A stretch of 55,000 nucleotides of DNA from Symbiodinium natans (taxonomy: Eukaryota; Sar; Dinophyceae; Suessiales; Symbiodiniaceae). Both the position numbers and the translations under genes were made by a program. Below, piece by piece: positions 9,804 through 20,425 of this stretch. Each line of letters begins with the position of its first letter. Position 1 is the stretch's first letter. Where the stretch lies: assembly GCA_905221605.1 (NCBI GenBank), contig CAJNDS010002071.1, positions 185,001 through 240,000 on the forward strand, in the 5' to 3' direction. The notes under the pieces were generated by a model. It ran no database searches and was not told where the DNA came from. It saw only the letters and a program-made list of their open reading frames with translations.

Positions 9804-11207
9804 GTGAAGATGCCATCTACTTCGGAAGGACAGTCCTCAGGCGATCCTGGAGGATATGTCTACCGAGATAGAGATCCCCCACCTTCTTGGAACGGTTCCA
9901 CTCCAGAGGTCTCTTTCAAGACCTGGCTTCGAGATCTTGAGCTGTGGGAGGCCACGACGGATATTCCCAAGGAGAAGAGGGCGATCAAGCTGGTTCAAGC
10001 TCTCACAGGGCCAGCAAGGGAGGCGGTGTCGTCTTTGACGCTGGCCGAGCTCCAGCATGCGGACGGCTACAAGACGGTGATGAAAGTGCTCAACGACAAC
10101 TTTAAGCCGTATGTGGAGACAGCGTTGCCGAGGGCCATGGAGGGCGTGTTCTATGGCCAGGCTAGAGGTGCCAAGGAGTCCATCCCGGATTACCTGGTGC
10201 GCGCGTCGCATGCCTTGGCGGAGCTCAAAGCCGAGGGCGTGGACCTTCCGGCGAAGGCTGCCGGATACTTGCTGTTCCGGCAGGCGAACTTGGACAAAGA
10301 GCTGGAGTCCCGTGTGGTCACGTGGTTGGCTGGCGACTACACCAAGGATGTGGTGATCGCCAACCTAAGGCGACTTGACCGCATCAACTCGAGCAGCTCC
10401 GGGTCCAAGGCGATGCTCTGGACGGAGACTGAAGAGGGCGAAGGCCAGGAGGTGTACTACGAGAACCACGAGCACTATGGCGAGCCCGAGTTCTACCTGG
10501 AGGCGGAAGACGAAGAAGACGAGAACTACGTGTACCTAGAAGACGGCGAGCTGGACGCGGTGTACGAGGAAGGCGATGTCATGGAAGCTTTGGCGTCGTA
10601 CCAACATGTTCGGCAGCAGCTCAAAGAACAGCAAAAGGGCCGGCAGTACTACCAGCCGAACCTTGGCAAGAAAGGGGGCAAGAAGCTCTTCAACAAGGAC
10701 GGCAAGAACACCGGCAAGCAGAGCAGCAAGTCCTTCGGCAAAGGCGGCTCGGCATGGAAGGGGTCGCCTACGTCACGAAGAGTGCACATAGAGCAGCTCA
10801 AGCTTAGGACTCGATGCCGGGCTTGCGGAGAAGTCGGGCACTGGAGCAAGGAGTGTAGGCACCGAGCGGGGCCATCGCTGACTACCTCTTCGTCATCGTC
10901 GGGCCCGGGAGCAAGCCGAGGGTCCTTCTACTGGGCCGGCCGAATGGATGGCGGGTCTGGTGGAGCGAACACCTTCTTGTCCTTCGGCCAGTTCCTCAAC
11001 GACAGGCCGGGCGAGTCGATGGCGGGCGAGCTCTTCGTGGGAGTGACTACGCAGGGATGCCACGGCCTGGTGGACACTGCGGCTCAGGAAGGCCTGGTGG
11101 GTCGTCCGGCCCTTCTTCGTTTGCTGGACCTTTTGAGGCCCCTAGGCCTAAAAGGCTGCTGGACGGACAAGGCCACCCAGGCACGCGGCATTGGAGGCGC
11201 AGCAAAA
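9804..11207 (+). CDS. Copia Gag and start of protease
   Basis: The ATG at 9,807 (MPSTSEGQ) begins a Gag-like protein. A capsid region (WNGSTPEVSFKTWLRDLELW) is followed by an acidic stretch, a basic Lys/Gly stretch and a CCHC zinc knuckle, CRACGEVGHWSKECRH (10,815-10,862). The protease active site reads GLVDTAAQEG (about 11,068), Asp-Thr-Ala where most copia proteases have Asp-Ser/Thr-Gly. The frame leaves the protease at a run of six A (11,204-11,209), where a +1 change is needed to reach the next segment; five A would restore continuity, so this looks like a homopolymer indel. The frame itself ends at 11,264. Confidence 0.85.
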
Positions 11208-13440
11208 AACAGTCGGCGTGTGCGAAGTTCCCATCGGCCTCGGTGGAGTTCCAGGAGTGCTTGAGCTGACAGTCGTAGCCGAAGACGTGCCATTGCTGTT
11301 GCCGGTTAGTCTCTTGAGGGCCTTGGGCTCAGTCATTGACCTAAGCAAAGACAAGATCACCTTCAGCAAAGTGAATGGAGAGTGCAACATGACGACTCTT
11401 CCCTCAGGGCACGCAGCTGTGGATGTGCTTGACTTTGGTCCTGAAGGTTGGGTGACGCCTTCCGCGTGTGCAGGGCGTCGTATGGAGTCCGACTTTCGCA
11501 CTGGGCAGGTTTTTGGCTCGAGACCAAAGACTACAAGATCGAACAAGACTCTCACGTCCGAGGCCTATGCTAGCTTCTCGTGCCCTGCAGCAGCAGCAGC
11601 AGCAGGGGCGGCAGCGGAATCCATGGCAGCTAGTGCGGAATCCCGTCAGCCGGCCAAGGCTCGCCGTCCGAAACTGGCGGGTTTTGTTGGACAAACTCTG
11701 CTCGCTGCTGGCCTGGGGATACTGGCAAACCGTGGTGTCACCGTGGCTCTCTCTTCCCGGGCCAGAGTCGCAGCAGCAGCCCAGCCCTACGGATACCACT
11801 TCGCCAGCGACCTTGACTACGAGTTCGGCTACCAGCAGGGGCCAGATCTACAAGAACTACCTGGAAGGCGAGAGGCCCGAACAGCTGGCTTCGGTGAAAG
11901 GCGTGCCGACTCAAGAGATTGGCCGCTGTGCTCACCCAGCTCAGCAGCTCAAAGGAGGAGGCAATGGACACATGAACTGGTTCCACTGCAACCTGTGCAA
12001 GGCTCGATGGAAACTCAGCCCGAGAACAGCCGGAGCTTTGACCGGCCGACCAGTGGAGACCGTGAACCAGTCGAAGGAGAAGACCCTCAACCTGGCGGAG
12101 AACGCTCTGAAACAACAAGAGAAGCGAATGGCCCAGAAGCACCAGGTGGAGATGGGAAACCTGATGCAGCAGCTGGCGGACGAGCGCGCCAGGAGCGACG
12201 AGCTGCAGACTACGCTGGACTTGCGCGAGGGCGAGTACCTGGAGTTCGAGAGGGCGGTGGAGAACGTGACCGCAATGGAGGCTCACCTGTCCGAGATGGA
12301 CCCGACTACCGCGAACCAGGTGCAGGCAATGGTCTCCGAGTTCAAGAGAGTTCAGCGCTACGAGCAGGAGACCCGACATCGAGCGAACACGCTGCCCTTG
12401 CGAGAAACCAAGAGCGACTGGGAGCAAGCCGTGGCCACGATGAAGCAAGCGGTGGACATGGTGAACCAGTTCTACGCGCGCATGATGACCCAAAGAACCC
12501 AAGTGGCGAAGCAACTGGCAGGAATGTGAACGTAGGCCAGAACGTCAGATCGTGGGATGGAACGCGAGTGTTGCAAAGTGCTACGCCTAACATGGTGCGT
12601 CGTTGGAGGGCCAGGCCTCTTCCCTTCCTGGACGACTTTGTGGTGGTCTCCAAGAATGGTGTCCTGCAGCGAATGGACCGGCAGGACGTGGAGGGCCTGC
12701 ACAGCCTGGAAGACGAGGAGGTCTATGTGGTGGTCAAAGAGCCCGAGCTGTACTTGGAGCACCAGAGCGACGAGACCAAGATCGACAAGGCGAAGTCTGA
12801 TCAGATCCTGGACTACCTCGTGGGGGCTAGTGCCGGGGTTGACGCCATGACCATAGACCTAAAGGGCGTCAACCAGAATGCGGTGTGGAAGGACATCGAG
12901 AGCCAAGGTCCCAAAGTAATATACCTGAACAAGGTGGCGTCGGAGCAGTCGTCGCTGGCTTGTCGCATCGCGAGACATCAGTGGAGGAAGGGCCGTGGCT
13001 TCGTAATCAGTGCCTTGGGGCCGCTGTCATCAGGCTTGAAGAACCTGAAGGAGGCCACTTCAGAAGGCACCGCGTCCTACCTGCTATACCGCAAGAAGTA
13101 CCAGATCACAAACTTCAAGGACGCAGTCAAGTATGCCATGGCGAAGGGCAAGCCGCCCCGAGCGGAGGGGGCAATCATGGACTATAACCTCGAATGCTTC
13201 CCCGGAGAGGTCGCAGAGCAGGACATCTTCGACGAGCTCGACCTTCGCCCGATGGACACAGTGGACGAACGTCCTGAAGACTCGGTCGTCCCGGTGGGTG
13301 AGCCTACAAGACAAGAAAAGGAGGCAGTGATGAAGCTGCATCGAAACTTGGGACACCCCAGCTTGGCGGATCTGGCGCGAACTCTGAAGGTGAGCCGAAC
13401 ACCAGACAGGATATGGCGTTGGCGAAGGACAACTTCAGAT
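11206..13440 (+). pseudogene. Copia protease tail, spacer and integrase zinc region (frame broken)
   Basis: The protease tail (VSLLRALGSVIDLSKDKI, about 11,310) is in frame 1. From about 11,840 to 12,529 the credible coding is in frame 2: a Cys pair motif (HMNWFHCNLCKARW) and a long coiled coil rich in Gln, Glu and Ala. Frame 1 resumes at about 12,530 and runs to the integrase-type LHRNLGHPSLADL (13,335). The CPTC pair that completes the HHCC finger is in frame 3 at about 13,437. I place breaks near 11,840, 12,530 and 13,420; exact bases are uncertain. The coiled-coil spacer has no function I can name. Confidence 0.65.
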
Positions 13441-16133
13441 GTCCTACCTGCGCTGCCAGTAGAACTCCGAAGGCGCATAGGCCGGCGATGGTGCCCAGGT
13501 CGTACGCGCCCAACACCGTGGTCGCGATCGACCTCTTGCAGACGCCGAATTGAGATGCTTCCGGACAGAACTGGTACTTGAACATGATTTGCCTGGGCAC
13601 CTCCTTCCAGATGGTGGAAAAGCTACGAAGCAAAGAGCCCGTGAGTGTGTGGGCGGCCTTTACCAGAACGTGGGGGCGCTTCTTAGGAATGCCACAGATC
13701 CTCCTTCTGGACCAAGGGCGAGAGTTCTTGGGCGAATTTCGAGACCGATGCGCGGAACTAGGCGTGCTTCTGCACGTTATTGGGGCCAGGGCGCCACACC
13801 AGAACGGGCGCTGTGAAAGGCACGGCGGCCTCTTCAAGCAGATGATGGAAAAGGCGAAGTGGCAGAATCCTCCGTGCTCAGAGGATGACCTCAGGTTGCT
13901 GACACGTGAGGTGGAAGCAGCCAAAAATCGCCTCTTCAATCGCTCCGGCTTTTCTCCAGCTCAAAGGATGCTGGGGCAGACAGCGCGGACCAATGGGGAG
14001 CTCATGTCGGACGATGCCATTGACCCCGCGCTGGTGAACCACGGTGAGGAGGTGGAAAGAGTGTTGGCAGCGCGCAGGGCTGCCCAGAAGGCGTTCGTGG
14101 AGACCAACCTGTCCGAGGCGGCTAAGCACGCTCTCCGAGCCAGGAATCGCGTGCACCGAACCTTTCAGCCGGGAGAGATCGTCTACATTTGGCGGTCGTG
14201 GAAGGATAAAGGTGTGCTTAAGCCTAACTGGGTCGGGCCAGGCGTCGTTTTGATGCCTGAGGGAGCGAACTGCTACGTCAATGTGTTGGGCAGACTTTGG
14301 AAGGTCTGCAACGAGCACGTGCGGGAGGCCACGTCGGAGGAGGTTCGCGGAGTGGAAGCTGTGCATGAAGTGTTCCAAGACCTAAAGGAGCGCTTCAAGA
14401 AGTCGAGCAGTCGTTTAATCGAGGACCACACGGGCGACCCACTTCCACCAGGAGTTTCCCGAGGAGCCATAGTTCGCGAAGCTGGCGAAGATGAAGTGAG
14501 CGCAGAAGGCCTACATCGAGGGCTACCCCGAGTGAGGATTGACGAGCCGGAGACGCCCGTGGTGCCTATACCCATTCCGCCAGAAGAACTTCCCGATCCA
14601 GCGCAACTGCCAGAAACTCCAGTGCCAGAAGTCCCAGCAGAGCCAGCAAGGCAAGCATCAGCGCCGGAGCCCGAGGCAGAGATAGAGGTTCCCGAACTCC
14701 CCGTTCCTGAAGCTCCCGGTCGAGAAGAACGACTACGCGCAGCTGTGGACTCCGCGGTGCAGAGCCAGAGATTGGACGGTGTTCCCCCAAGAGCGCCAAG
14801 CAGGCTAGCAGAGGCGGAGAGCAGCGCCGGGTATGAGCCGGTGCGATCTTCCCTGAGAAGGCAGCAGGAGCCGGGCAACCCATACTCGTTCTTTGGCCAG
14901 GATGAGTTTGAGGAAGGACCGACGCCAGTTCCACCTCGGCGACAAAGCGAAGTGCAGCGTGACACCTGGGAGCTAAAGCCGGCCCTGGGCGTCCTGAGAA
15001 GGCATCACGTTCGCTGGCGCAGCGCGATGTGCACACCCTGGGAGACGACGAGGCTGCCAGTCAAGCTGGAAGATCTCACAGGAGAGAGGAAGACGATGGC
15101 GAAGATGAAAGATGGAAGCGTGCAAGAAGTGGAGGACGATTGGAAGAGTTTGAAACCCCAGCGAGATCTGAAGGCCAAATGGAAAGGCTTCACCGACTTC
15201 TATGTCACCAAGAAGGCCTTAAGGAACCTGAAGCATGTAACGTCGAAAGAGGTCCCCAACTTTGACGTGGAGACGACCGAAGCGTATACGTTCATGGTCC
15301 TCAATGCCGAGACCTTCGTCATGAAAAAGGTGGCGACGGATGAGGTAAGCGAGGCCGACATTCCCGAAGAGGAGTGGCCAGCCTGGCGACTACAAGACGC
15401 TGAAGAGTGGAGCAAAATAGAAAGTTCCGGCGCGATGAAGGTGCTGTCGGTGGAGGAGTCGAGAAGAGTCCTCAAGGAGCTGGAGTCGCAGGGCAAGCTG
15501 AACCGGGTGATCGGGTCAAGAATGGTCCGAAGGCTGAAGCCCGGGGAACAGATTGGCGAGACACCGTCAAAGAAGTCTCGCTTTTGCGTGCGAGGTGACA
15601 TGGATCCCGATGCTCTGGACTTGGAAAGATACAGCCCGACGGTCACGACGCAGAACTTGCAAGTGGTTTTGCAGCTGGCCGCAAGTATGAAGCTGAAGGG
15701 GTCCTGCGGGGACCTGAAAGCAGCCTTCACCCAGTCGGACCCTCTCTTGAGACCAGGCGGCAAGCTCTACGTGAGGCAGCCAAAAGGGGGTCTACCGAAC
15801 ATGGACCCAGAACAGATCATCGAAGTGGTGGCCGGCGTTTACGGGCTCATGGATGGTCCCATACATTGGCGCCAGACGCTGAAGAGCTACATCGTGAAGG
15901 ACTTGAACTACAAGCAAAGCAGGCTAGACCCAACCATCTTCGTTAAATACTTAGAGGGCACCGTTGAAGGGATCATAGTGATAGAGATCGATGACTTGCT
16001 GTGCTTTGGCAACCGAGATCATGAAGTTCAGCTGGCAAAACTGCGCGAGCGCTTTAAATTCGGAAAATTCAAGCAGTTGATGCAGCTCTTGGATGGCACG
16101 ACATTCAACGGGCGACGCGCATCAGACAACTGA
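13410..16133 (+). pseudogene. Copia integrase core and reverse transcriptase, with an in-frame TGA
   Basis: Frame 3 carries CPTC of the zinc finger, VVAIDLLQT (first catalytic Asp), a TGA at 13,551-13,553, then LLLDQGREFLGEF (second Asp, about 13,710) and HQNGRCERHGG (Glu, about 13,815). A Pro/Glu-rich linker follows (14,560-14,760). The RT shows SRFCVRGDMDPDAL, SCGDLKAAFTQSDPLL (motif A) and IVIEIDDLLCF (motif C, about 15,985), the IDD form of the usual YVDD. The frame ends at 16,133, but the true product changes frame near 16,110 to the RNase H. The TGA is the only internal stop in roughly 900 codons. Confidence 0.8.
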
Positions 16134-17098
16134 GCGACTACACCGTCTGCATAGACATGGGCAAGTTCGTGTCCGAAAGAATGGCGCCAGTGAGTCTGGA
16201 AAAGGGACGCAGAGCTCACCCCGAGGCAGACGCGACGGAGGAAGAGAAGAACAAATTCAGAGGTGCCGTAGGATCTTTAGCGTGGGCCGCCAAGGAGTGT
16301 CGTCCAGATGCCGCCGCTGGAGCCAGCATAATGGCATCCAAGTTGAGCACGCTCAAGATCAAGGACATTCTCGAGCTGAACCAGTGCATCAATAAGGTGC
16401 GCGCTTGGCCAGACCTCACCTTGCGCTACTTCCCAATAGAGTGCGAGGACCTGAGATGGGGCGTGGTCACGGATGCAAGCTTCACCAACTACAGCGACGG
16501 CTCCACCCAGGGGGCCTTGGGAGTCATAGCATTCCACAAGGACATGTTGCAGGGGCACGAAGCTACCTGCTCGCTGGTCTGGTGGAAGAGCGGAAAGCTG
16601 AGAAGAAAAGTGAACTCAACCTTGGCCGCCGAGACTCAATCGCTCAACAAAGGTCTAGGAGATCTTCTGTGGGCGAAAGCAATCTGGAATGACTTGATCC
16701 AGGAGAAGTTCAGCCTCGAAGTTTTCAAAGAGAACGCCAGAGCCCAGGCCGATTTGGTGCTGCAGAGTGCCAAGGCAGATCACACGCTCAAAGATTCGCT
16801 GACAGTTGTGGATGCGAAGTCGCTCTACGACAACCTCCGAAAGGAGGGTTCGCTGGCCCAAGACAAGTACACCGCGCTGGACTTGGCGATAGCTCGTGAG
16901 AGAATGGATGGCGTAGGCGCCGAAGTCCGCTGGGTTGAGCATCAAGCCATGATTGTAGATGCCCTCACAAAGATTCAAGGCAACGCTGAGGCCCTAAAGA
17001 AGCTCTTAGAAAAAGGGACATACCAGTTAGTTGCCGAAACCGAAAGGCTTGAAGAGCGGGCTGAGCGCCGAGATGCCGGGACCGTGAAACATCGGTGA
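16110..17098 (+). CDS. Copia RNase H
   Basis: Frame 2 continues the RT with RQLSDYTVCIDMGKFV and then the copia connection and RNase H. WGVVTDASF (about 16,460) holds the first Asp, LAAETQSL the Glu, and VVDAKSLYD (about 16,808) the next Asp. It ends RRDAGTVKHR and a stop at 17,096-17,098, just 24 bases before the 3' LTR. RNase H removes the RNA strand during cDNA synthesis. Confidence 0.85.
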
Positions 17099-17122
17099 AT
17101 GGCCAGAAAGAGTTTTGGGAGC

Positions 17123-17270
17123 TGTGAAATCAGTGGAGGCTTCCTCCCTGGCCATATCACCCGCGGTCTTTCTTTTCGGCCCACAGAGGGCCCTCTTGAT
17201 CCTTAAGCTACTGACTTTGCAGTGTGCGTAAAATTGAGTCCGAGCCATAGATTCGAAGTGGGCGCTGTCA
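17123..17270 (+). repeat. Copia 3' LTR (148 bp)
   Basis: Identical by eye to 9,492-9,639. The preceding bases (17,105-17,122) are only weakly purine-rich, so the polypurine tract is not obvious. Confidence 0.95.
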
Positions 17271-17275
17271 CCAAG
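17271..17275. repeat. Target-site duplication CCAAG, right copy
   Basis: Matches 9,487-9,491. It fixes the copia insertion boundaries exactly. Confidence 0.92.
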
Positions 17276-17830
17276 CGTGCTCGCGAGGTGTTGGCCATTG
17301 TGGCAAGATCAGGGAAATATCTCCCTGTCGGCCTCACCTTTGGCCCGATTAACGGCCCAGATGATTTCAACTTTGTGGTTGATAGGGCCTATGCCCCCGG
17401 CAGAGGTAGGCGCCTTAAGTATACTAAGGAGTGGATAGCCTACGTGGATGATCTTACTGTTAGGACGGGTAGGGTCATTGATGGGCAGTTTTTCACTGAT
17501 GCCCAAGCCGAGGGGGCGGTGCGCGAAGCGTGCGCCAAGGGGGCAGTCGCGGCTCCGCAGAGCGCGTCGTCTGCTCTTGAAGCCTTAGGCGTTCGCGGTG
17601 CGCACAACACCAAGCGCGCGAACCATGACGCGGCGCGCTCAGACCAGAATCACCCCACGCGCGTTCTGATGCTCAGGATGTTGGGGCTGTTCGGGTGTGT
17701 GTTCAGGGCGGGTGTTTTGGGGCGGGCCGTTTCCCAGGTCGCCGGTCTGCGGGCAGAAGGATTTTTCGTCGTTCGTCGCGTGCAGCTTCGTTCGTCTGTC
17801 TCGCAGCCAGTGTTTTGCAAGCAGGCCTAG
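17276..17830 (+). pseudogene. RT palm, second part (motifs B and C) of the Ty3/gypsy-like element
   Basis: Directly after the copia target duplication the frame shows LPVGLTFGPINGPDDF (motif B) and WIAYVDDLTVRTGRV (motif C, catalytic YVDD at about 17,440). The thumb that should follow is not here but about 14 kb upstream in the main polyprotein. After about 17,530 the protein becomes Ala/Arg-rich without recognisable motifs and stops at 17,828-17,830. RT activity from this copy would also need the copia insertion removed. Confidence 0.7.
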
Positions 17831-18209
17831 AGGTTCGGTCCAAGGTCGAAGCAGAAGCCGTAGAAGCCTTAGAGCCCAGACCTTAAGGAAATTCCCCAAA
17901 CCCCCGCCGCAGCGGTTCAAGTGTGTTGTAGAACCTAGGGTAGGTAGTCCCTCCCCGCATTCGTGCCTGTGCACTGCGCCCCGCTGCGGGTCGCGACCAG
18001 ACCGCGCGGGAGCGACCGATCGGTCGCCCGGACCTTCGTGGTCAACCACAAGGCCCCGCTGCGGGCCGTGCCCTGGCCGCGCGGGAGCGGCTGCCTACCA
18101 CTACTGCACACCGGCCCCTTGCAGCGGGCCGTGTCCTGGCCGCTCAAGGGCGCGTCAGGTTTTCCTCGCCTATCGGAGGTCTAGCAAAGCCGCGGGCCTC
18201 AGTGCCGCG
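17831..18209 (+). repeat. GC-rich spacer with three tandem hairpin-like repeats and a palindrome
   Basis: No convincing gene. Three copies of a motif of the form GCTGCGGGyC-loop-GryCGCG start at 17,983, 18,058 and 18,121, about 60-75 bp apart. Between the first two, 18,012-18,027 is a perfect 16-bp palindrome (GCGACCGATCGGTCGC). The spacer separates the RT segment from the ATG of the Tpt1/PLD ORF and may act as its leader, or as the 3' region of the giant element. Confidence 0.6.
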
Positions 18210-18758
18210 ATGGGTGGAGGAGGGTCGAAGGGCAGGGGCAAGAGCAAGAGCCCAGGCCCTAAGGGCCGAAGGGGCCCGCCCACGATCGACGACGTGCAGC
18301 GTATGCTAGTCCGATGCATGCGGCACGGCGAAGCTGGTTGTAGAGGCCGGTTCGCTCCGGGCGGCCTCTACCCGGTTGATGAGTTGATCGAGCAACTCGG
18401 CATCACCATCAACCAGTACAACCAGGCGGTCGCGCACGACGCCAACCAGCGGAAGCCGAGGTTGGATACCTCGCACGCTGGCTTCCTGCGTGCCTTTCAA
18501 GGCCACTCGGCCGATTGCGGCCATCCTATGGGGTTCATGATGGAGGGTCTAAGTGAGACCGCCATCAACGATCTTATAGACCGGTATGGCCCGGCCATGT
18601 GGCACGGCACGGACCTGCATGTCGTGCCAAGCCTGATTCAGAACGGCTTGATCCCCGGCGGCGGGCCGGGAGGCCGCCTCGGGGTGCACTACGTCCTAGG
18701 CCACTGCCCCAGTGGGAGGACGGGAGACGCGGGTTCCGCCGCGGATCGACTTGCATAG
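18210..18758 (+). CDS. RNA 2'-phosphotransferase (Tpt1/KptA-like) domain, N-terminal part
   Basis: The ATG at 18,210 begins MGGGGSKGRGKSKSP, a basic leader. The Tpt1/KptA fold follows: MRHGEAGC (the Arg-His pair), LYPVDELIEQL, HAGFLRAFQGHSADCG (hallmark xRAxQGHS with its Arg), and MWHGTDLHVVPSLIQNGLIP (the HGT motif). Tpt1 enzymes remove a splice-junction 2'-phosphate from RNA by transfer to NAD+. The key residues I know for the family are kept. The frame changes near 18,730, inside the domain, and continues in frame 2. This may be a captured gene within the retroelement or a separate neighbour. Confidence 0.7.
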   Translation: MGGGGSKGRGKSKSPGPKGRRGPPTIDDVQRMLVRCMRHGEAGCRGRFAPGGLYPVDELIEQLGITINQYNQAVAHDANQRKPRLDTSHAGFLRAFQGHSADCGHPMGFMMEGLSETAINDLIDRYGPAMWHGTDLHVVPSLIQNGLIPGGGPGGRLGVHYVLGHCPSGRTGDAGSAADRLA

Positions 18759-20425
18759 TCGAAGTCCGGTTGGCAGTCCTGCGGGACGCCGGAGTGCCTA
18801 TCTATTCGGGAGCGGATGGGGTGGCTCTCACTGGCCAGATTAGAGCCACCGGCATCTCCCGCATCTGGGCACTCCCCAAAGGCTCGCCTGTTTACTCAGT
18901 CTTAATTGCTGAGTTAGAAGTGGATCGGTTGATCCAGCATGTCGACCTAAGGAGTTTAGGCGACACCAGCGCGGGCCCCCACCCGCCGCTGGGGCGAGGA
19001 CCGAAACTGGGCACGGTCCAAGCGTCCCAAGCTGCTGCGGCCAGCAGTGGCGCGGCGAGCTCCTCGACGGTTGCGCTGGCCCCTGCGGGCCGTGTCATGG
19101 CCGCGGGGGCCGCCCAACCTGTTACCCCTCCTAAGGCCGCGCCTAAGGCCAAAGGGCGTGCTTCAGGGGCTCCTAAGACTTCGATCGTTCCAGCGAAGCC
19201 CAAGGTGTACCCTAGGCGCAACGTCCCTGGCCCCAATGTCCTCGAGGCCGAAGACTCGCTCGAGGAAGAGGCAGCCCAAGAAGCTGAAGGTGTCGAGGAA
19301 GATAGTTCCAGCTCGGATCTTCCCGACACGCGGGCGCCTCAAGCCGCGGTCAAGGTGAAGGAGGACGAAGAGCCCGCTGGTGGGGCCCAGGCCGAGAGCA
19401 CAGAGGAAGGATTCCTCGAGCTTGGCCAATCGGTGGTCAGTAGCGCGAAGGAGTACCTCGCGCGGTCCGAAGCTCTTCTGAGAGCGCAGAAGCTCCAGTC
19501 GAAGATACTGGAGGTGGCGGGAACCGCGATGGTGAAGCTAGAAAAGATCACCAAGCGTGAGGAATCCCTCAAAACACTGCGCCGAGAGGGAGAGAGTCGG
19601 GCGGCCGGGGAAGGCGCCGACGGGGAAGAGGTGTCTGACGATGGTCAGGATGCCCCCGGGATTGCGGGATCGAGCAGTTCCGCCAAGCCTTCAGGAGGCG
19701 GGACCGTCCAGTCCGCCCCGGCCCCAGAGGAGCCTCGCCCCAACGCTGACGGCCACTATGGATGCTCAGCTCCTGGATGCGGGCTGGCCTTTGAGTCGCT
19801 GGCGCAATACCACTTGCATCAGGCGGCCTGTCACGGCGCCTCTCTTCCGCCCAACCTGGGGATCAGCCCCTCCGCACCTCTTGACCCTTTTCGTCAAGAC
19901 TGGCGGGGACGGTTGTTCCGCCGAGGAAAGGACGGTGGGTATGGGGAGGTGCCCATGCTCCGAGTGATTCGGTACCACAAAGCCAACGGGTACGATCACT
20001 CGAAGGTCCCGCTCCTGAAGAGAGGGGACCGAATCCAGCTTGAGGACGGATCGCACCACATATATGGTGGTAGTCATCCGCCGGGGTGGCTTCGCGATGA
20101 CCCCGAGCTGGACCCCGCTCCAGAGAGTAGCGGTGGAGGGTCCACGCCCAAGAGCGAGCCCACGGAGGAGGCCGAGCCGGGACCTCCGCGGGAAGCCGCT
20201 CCGCGCGGGCGGGCCCTCGAGCCGCCGAAGAGCGACGTTCAGCAACGCCTTGCAGAGCGTCGTTCCAAGCGGGATTACTCGCCAGACCTGGTGACGCCTC
20301 TTGACGATCTCCATGCCCAGGAGATCGATTCCTTCTTCGCGGGCGACCCAGCCGCGGATAGCCTTGACGTCATTTTGATGCGCGCCGAGGTTCGCACTGA
20401 GTCCACCTCAACGTTGGCCGGGAGC
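18734..20425 (+). CDS. Continuation: end of Tpt1/KptA domain, linker and C2H2-type finger
   Basis: Frame 2 completes the Tpt1 fold with STCIVEVRLAVLRDAGVPIY and SGADGVALTG, matching the family's C-terminal SxNGVxLT region. A long Ala/Glu/Pro-rich linker follows. A C2H2-like finger (YGCSAPGCGLAFESL with later His residues; about 19,755-19,835) precedes a conserved-looking block (LRVIRYHKANGYDHSKVPLL, about 19,956). Near 20,415 the credible coding moves to frame 1; frame 2 stays open to 20,728 but turns into Arg-rich shadow sequence. Function beyond the Tpt1 part is unknown. Confidence 0.6.

Larger units (their letters stand above)
9492..17270 (+). mobile_element. Complete Ty1/copia LTR retrotransposon (7,779 bp), nested
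   Basis: Both ends are defined: 148-bp LTRs starting TG and ending CA, identical by eye, flanked by CCAAG. Internal order is Gag with a CCHC knuckle, protease, coiled-coil spacer, integrase, RT and RNase H, the copia order (integrase before RT). The coding sequence is not one frame: frame changes occur near 11,205, 11,840, 12,530, 13,420 and 16,110, with a TGA at 13,551. Identical LTRs suggest a recent insertion. The breaks then mean mobilisation in trans, recoding, or sequence errors. Confidence 0.95.
1..17830 (+). mobile_element. Giant Ty3/gypsy-like LTR retroelement (5' end outside window), interrupted by a copia element
   Basis: The plus-strand coding block runs from the window edge through Gag, protease, RT thumb/RNase H and integrase (1-8,523), then RT fingers (to 9,328) and RT palm motifs A, B and C (9,330-9,491 and 17,276-17,530). 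A complete copia element with a 5-bp target duplication lies inside the palm. Removing it and one duplicate makes the palm frame continuous. No LTR of this element was found: the 5' end is cut by the window and no matching 3' copy was seen. The 3' limit is uncertain; the Tpt1/PLD ORF that follows may belong to the same element. The domain order differs from the usual Ty3 pol (see findings). Confidence 0.75.

Noticed and set aside
11204-11210. A-AAA-AAC slippery site for programmed -1 frameshifting in copia
   Set aside because: The heptamer is in the right phase, but the downstream protease is in the +1 frame, so -1 slipping would not reach it.
11468-11840. First part of the 11,468-12,529 frame as copia coding
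   Set aside because: Gln-rich shadow composition; the frame becomes credible only after about 11,840.
17697-18209. N-terminal extension of the Tpt1 frame upstream of 18,210
   Set aside because: It reads through the hairpin repeats as Arg/Cys/Gly/Pro low-complexity sequence; the ATG at 18,210 fits better.
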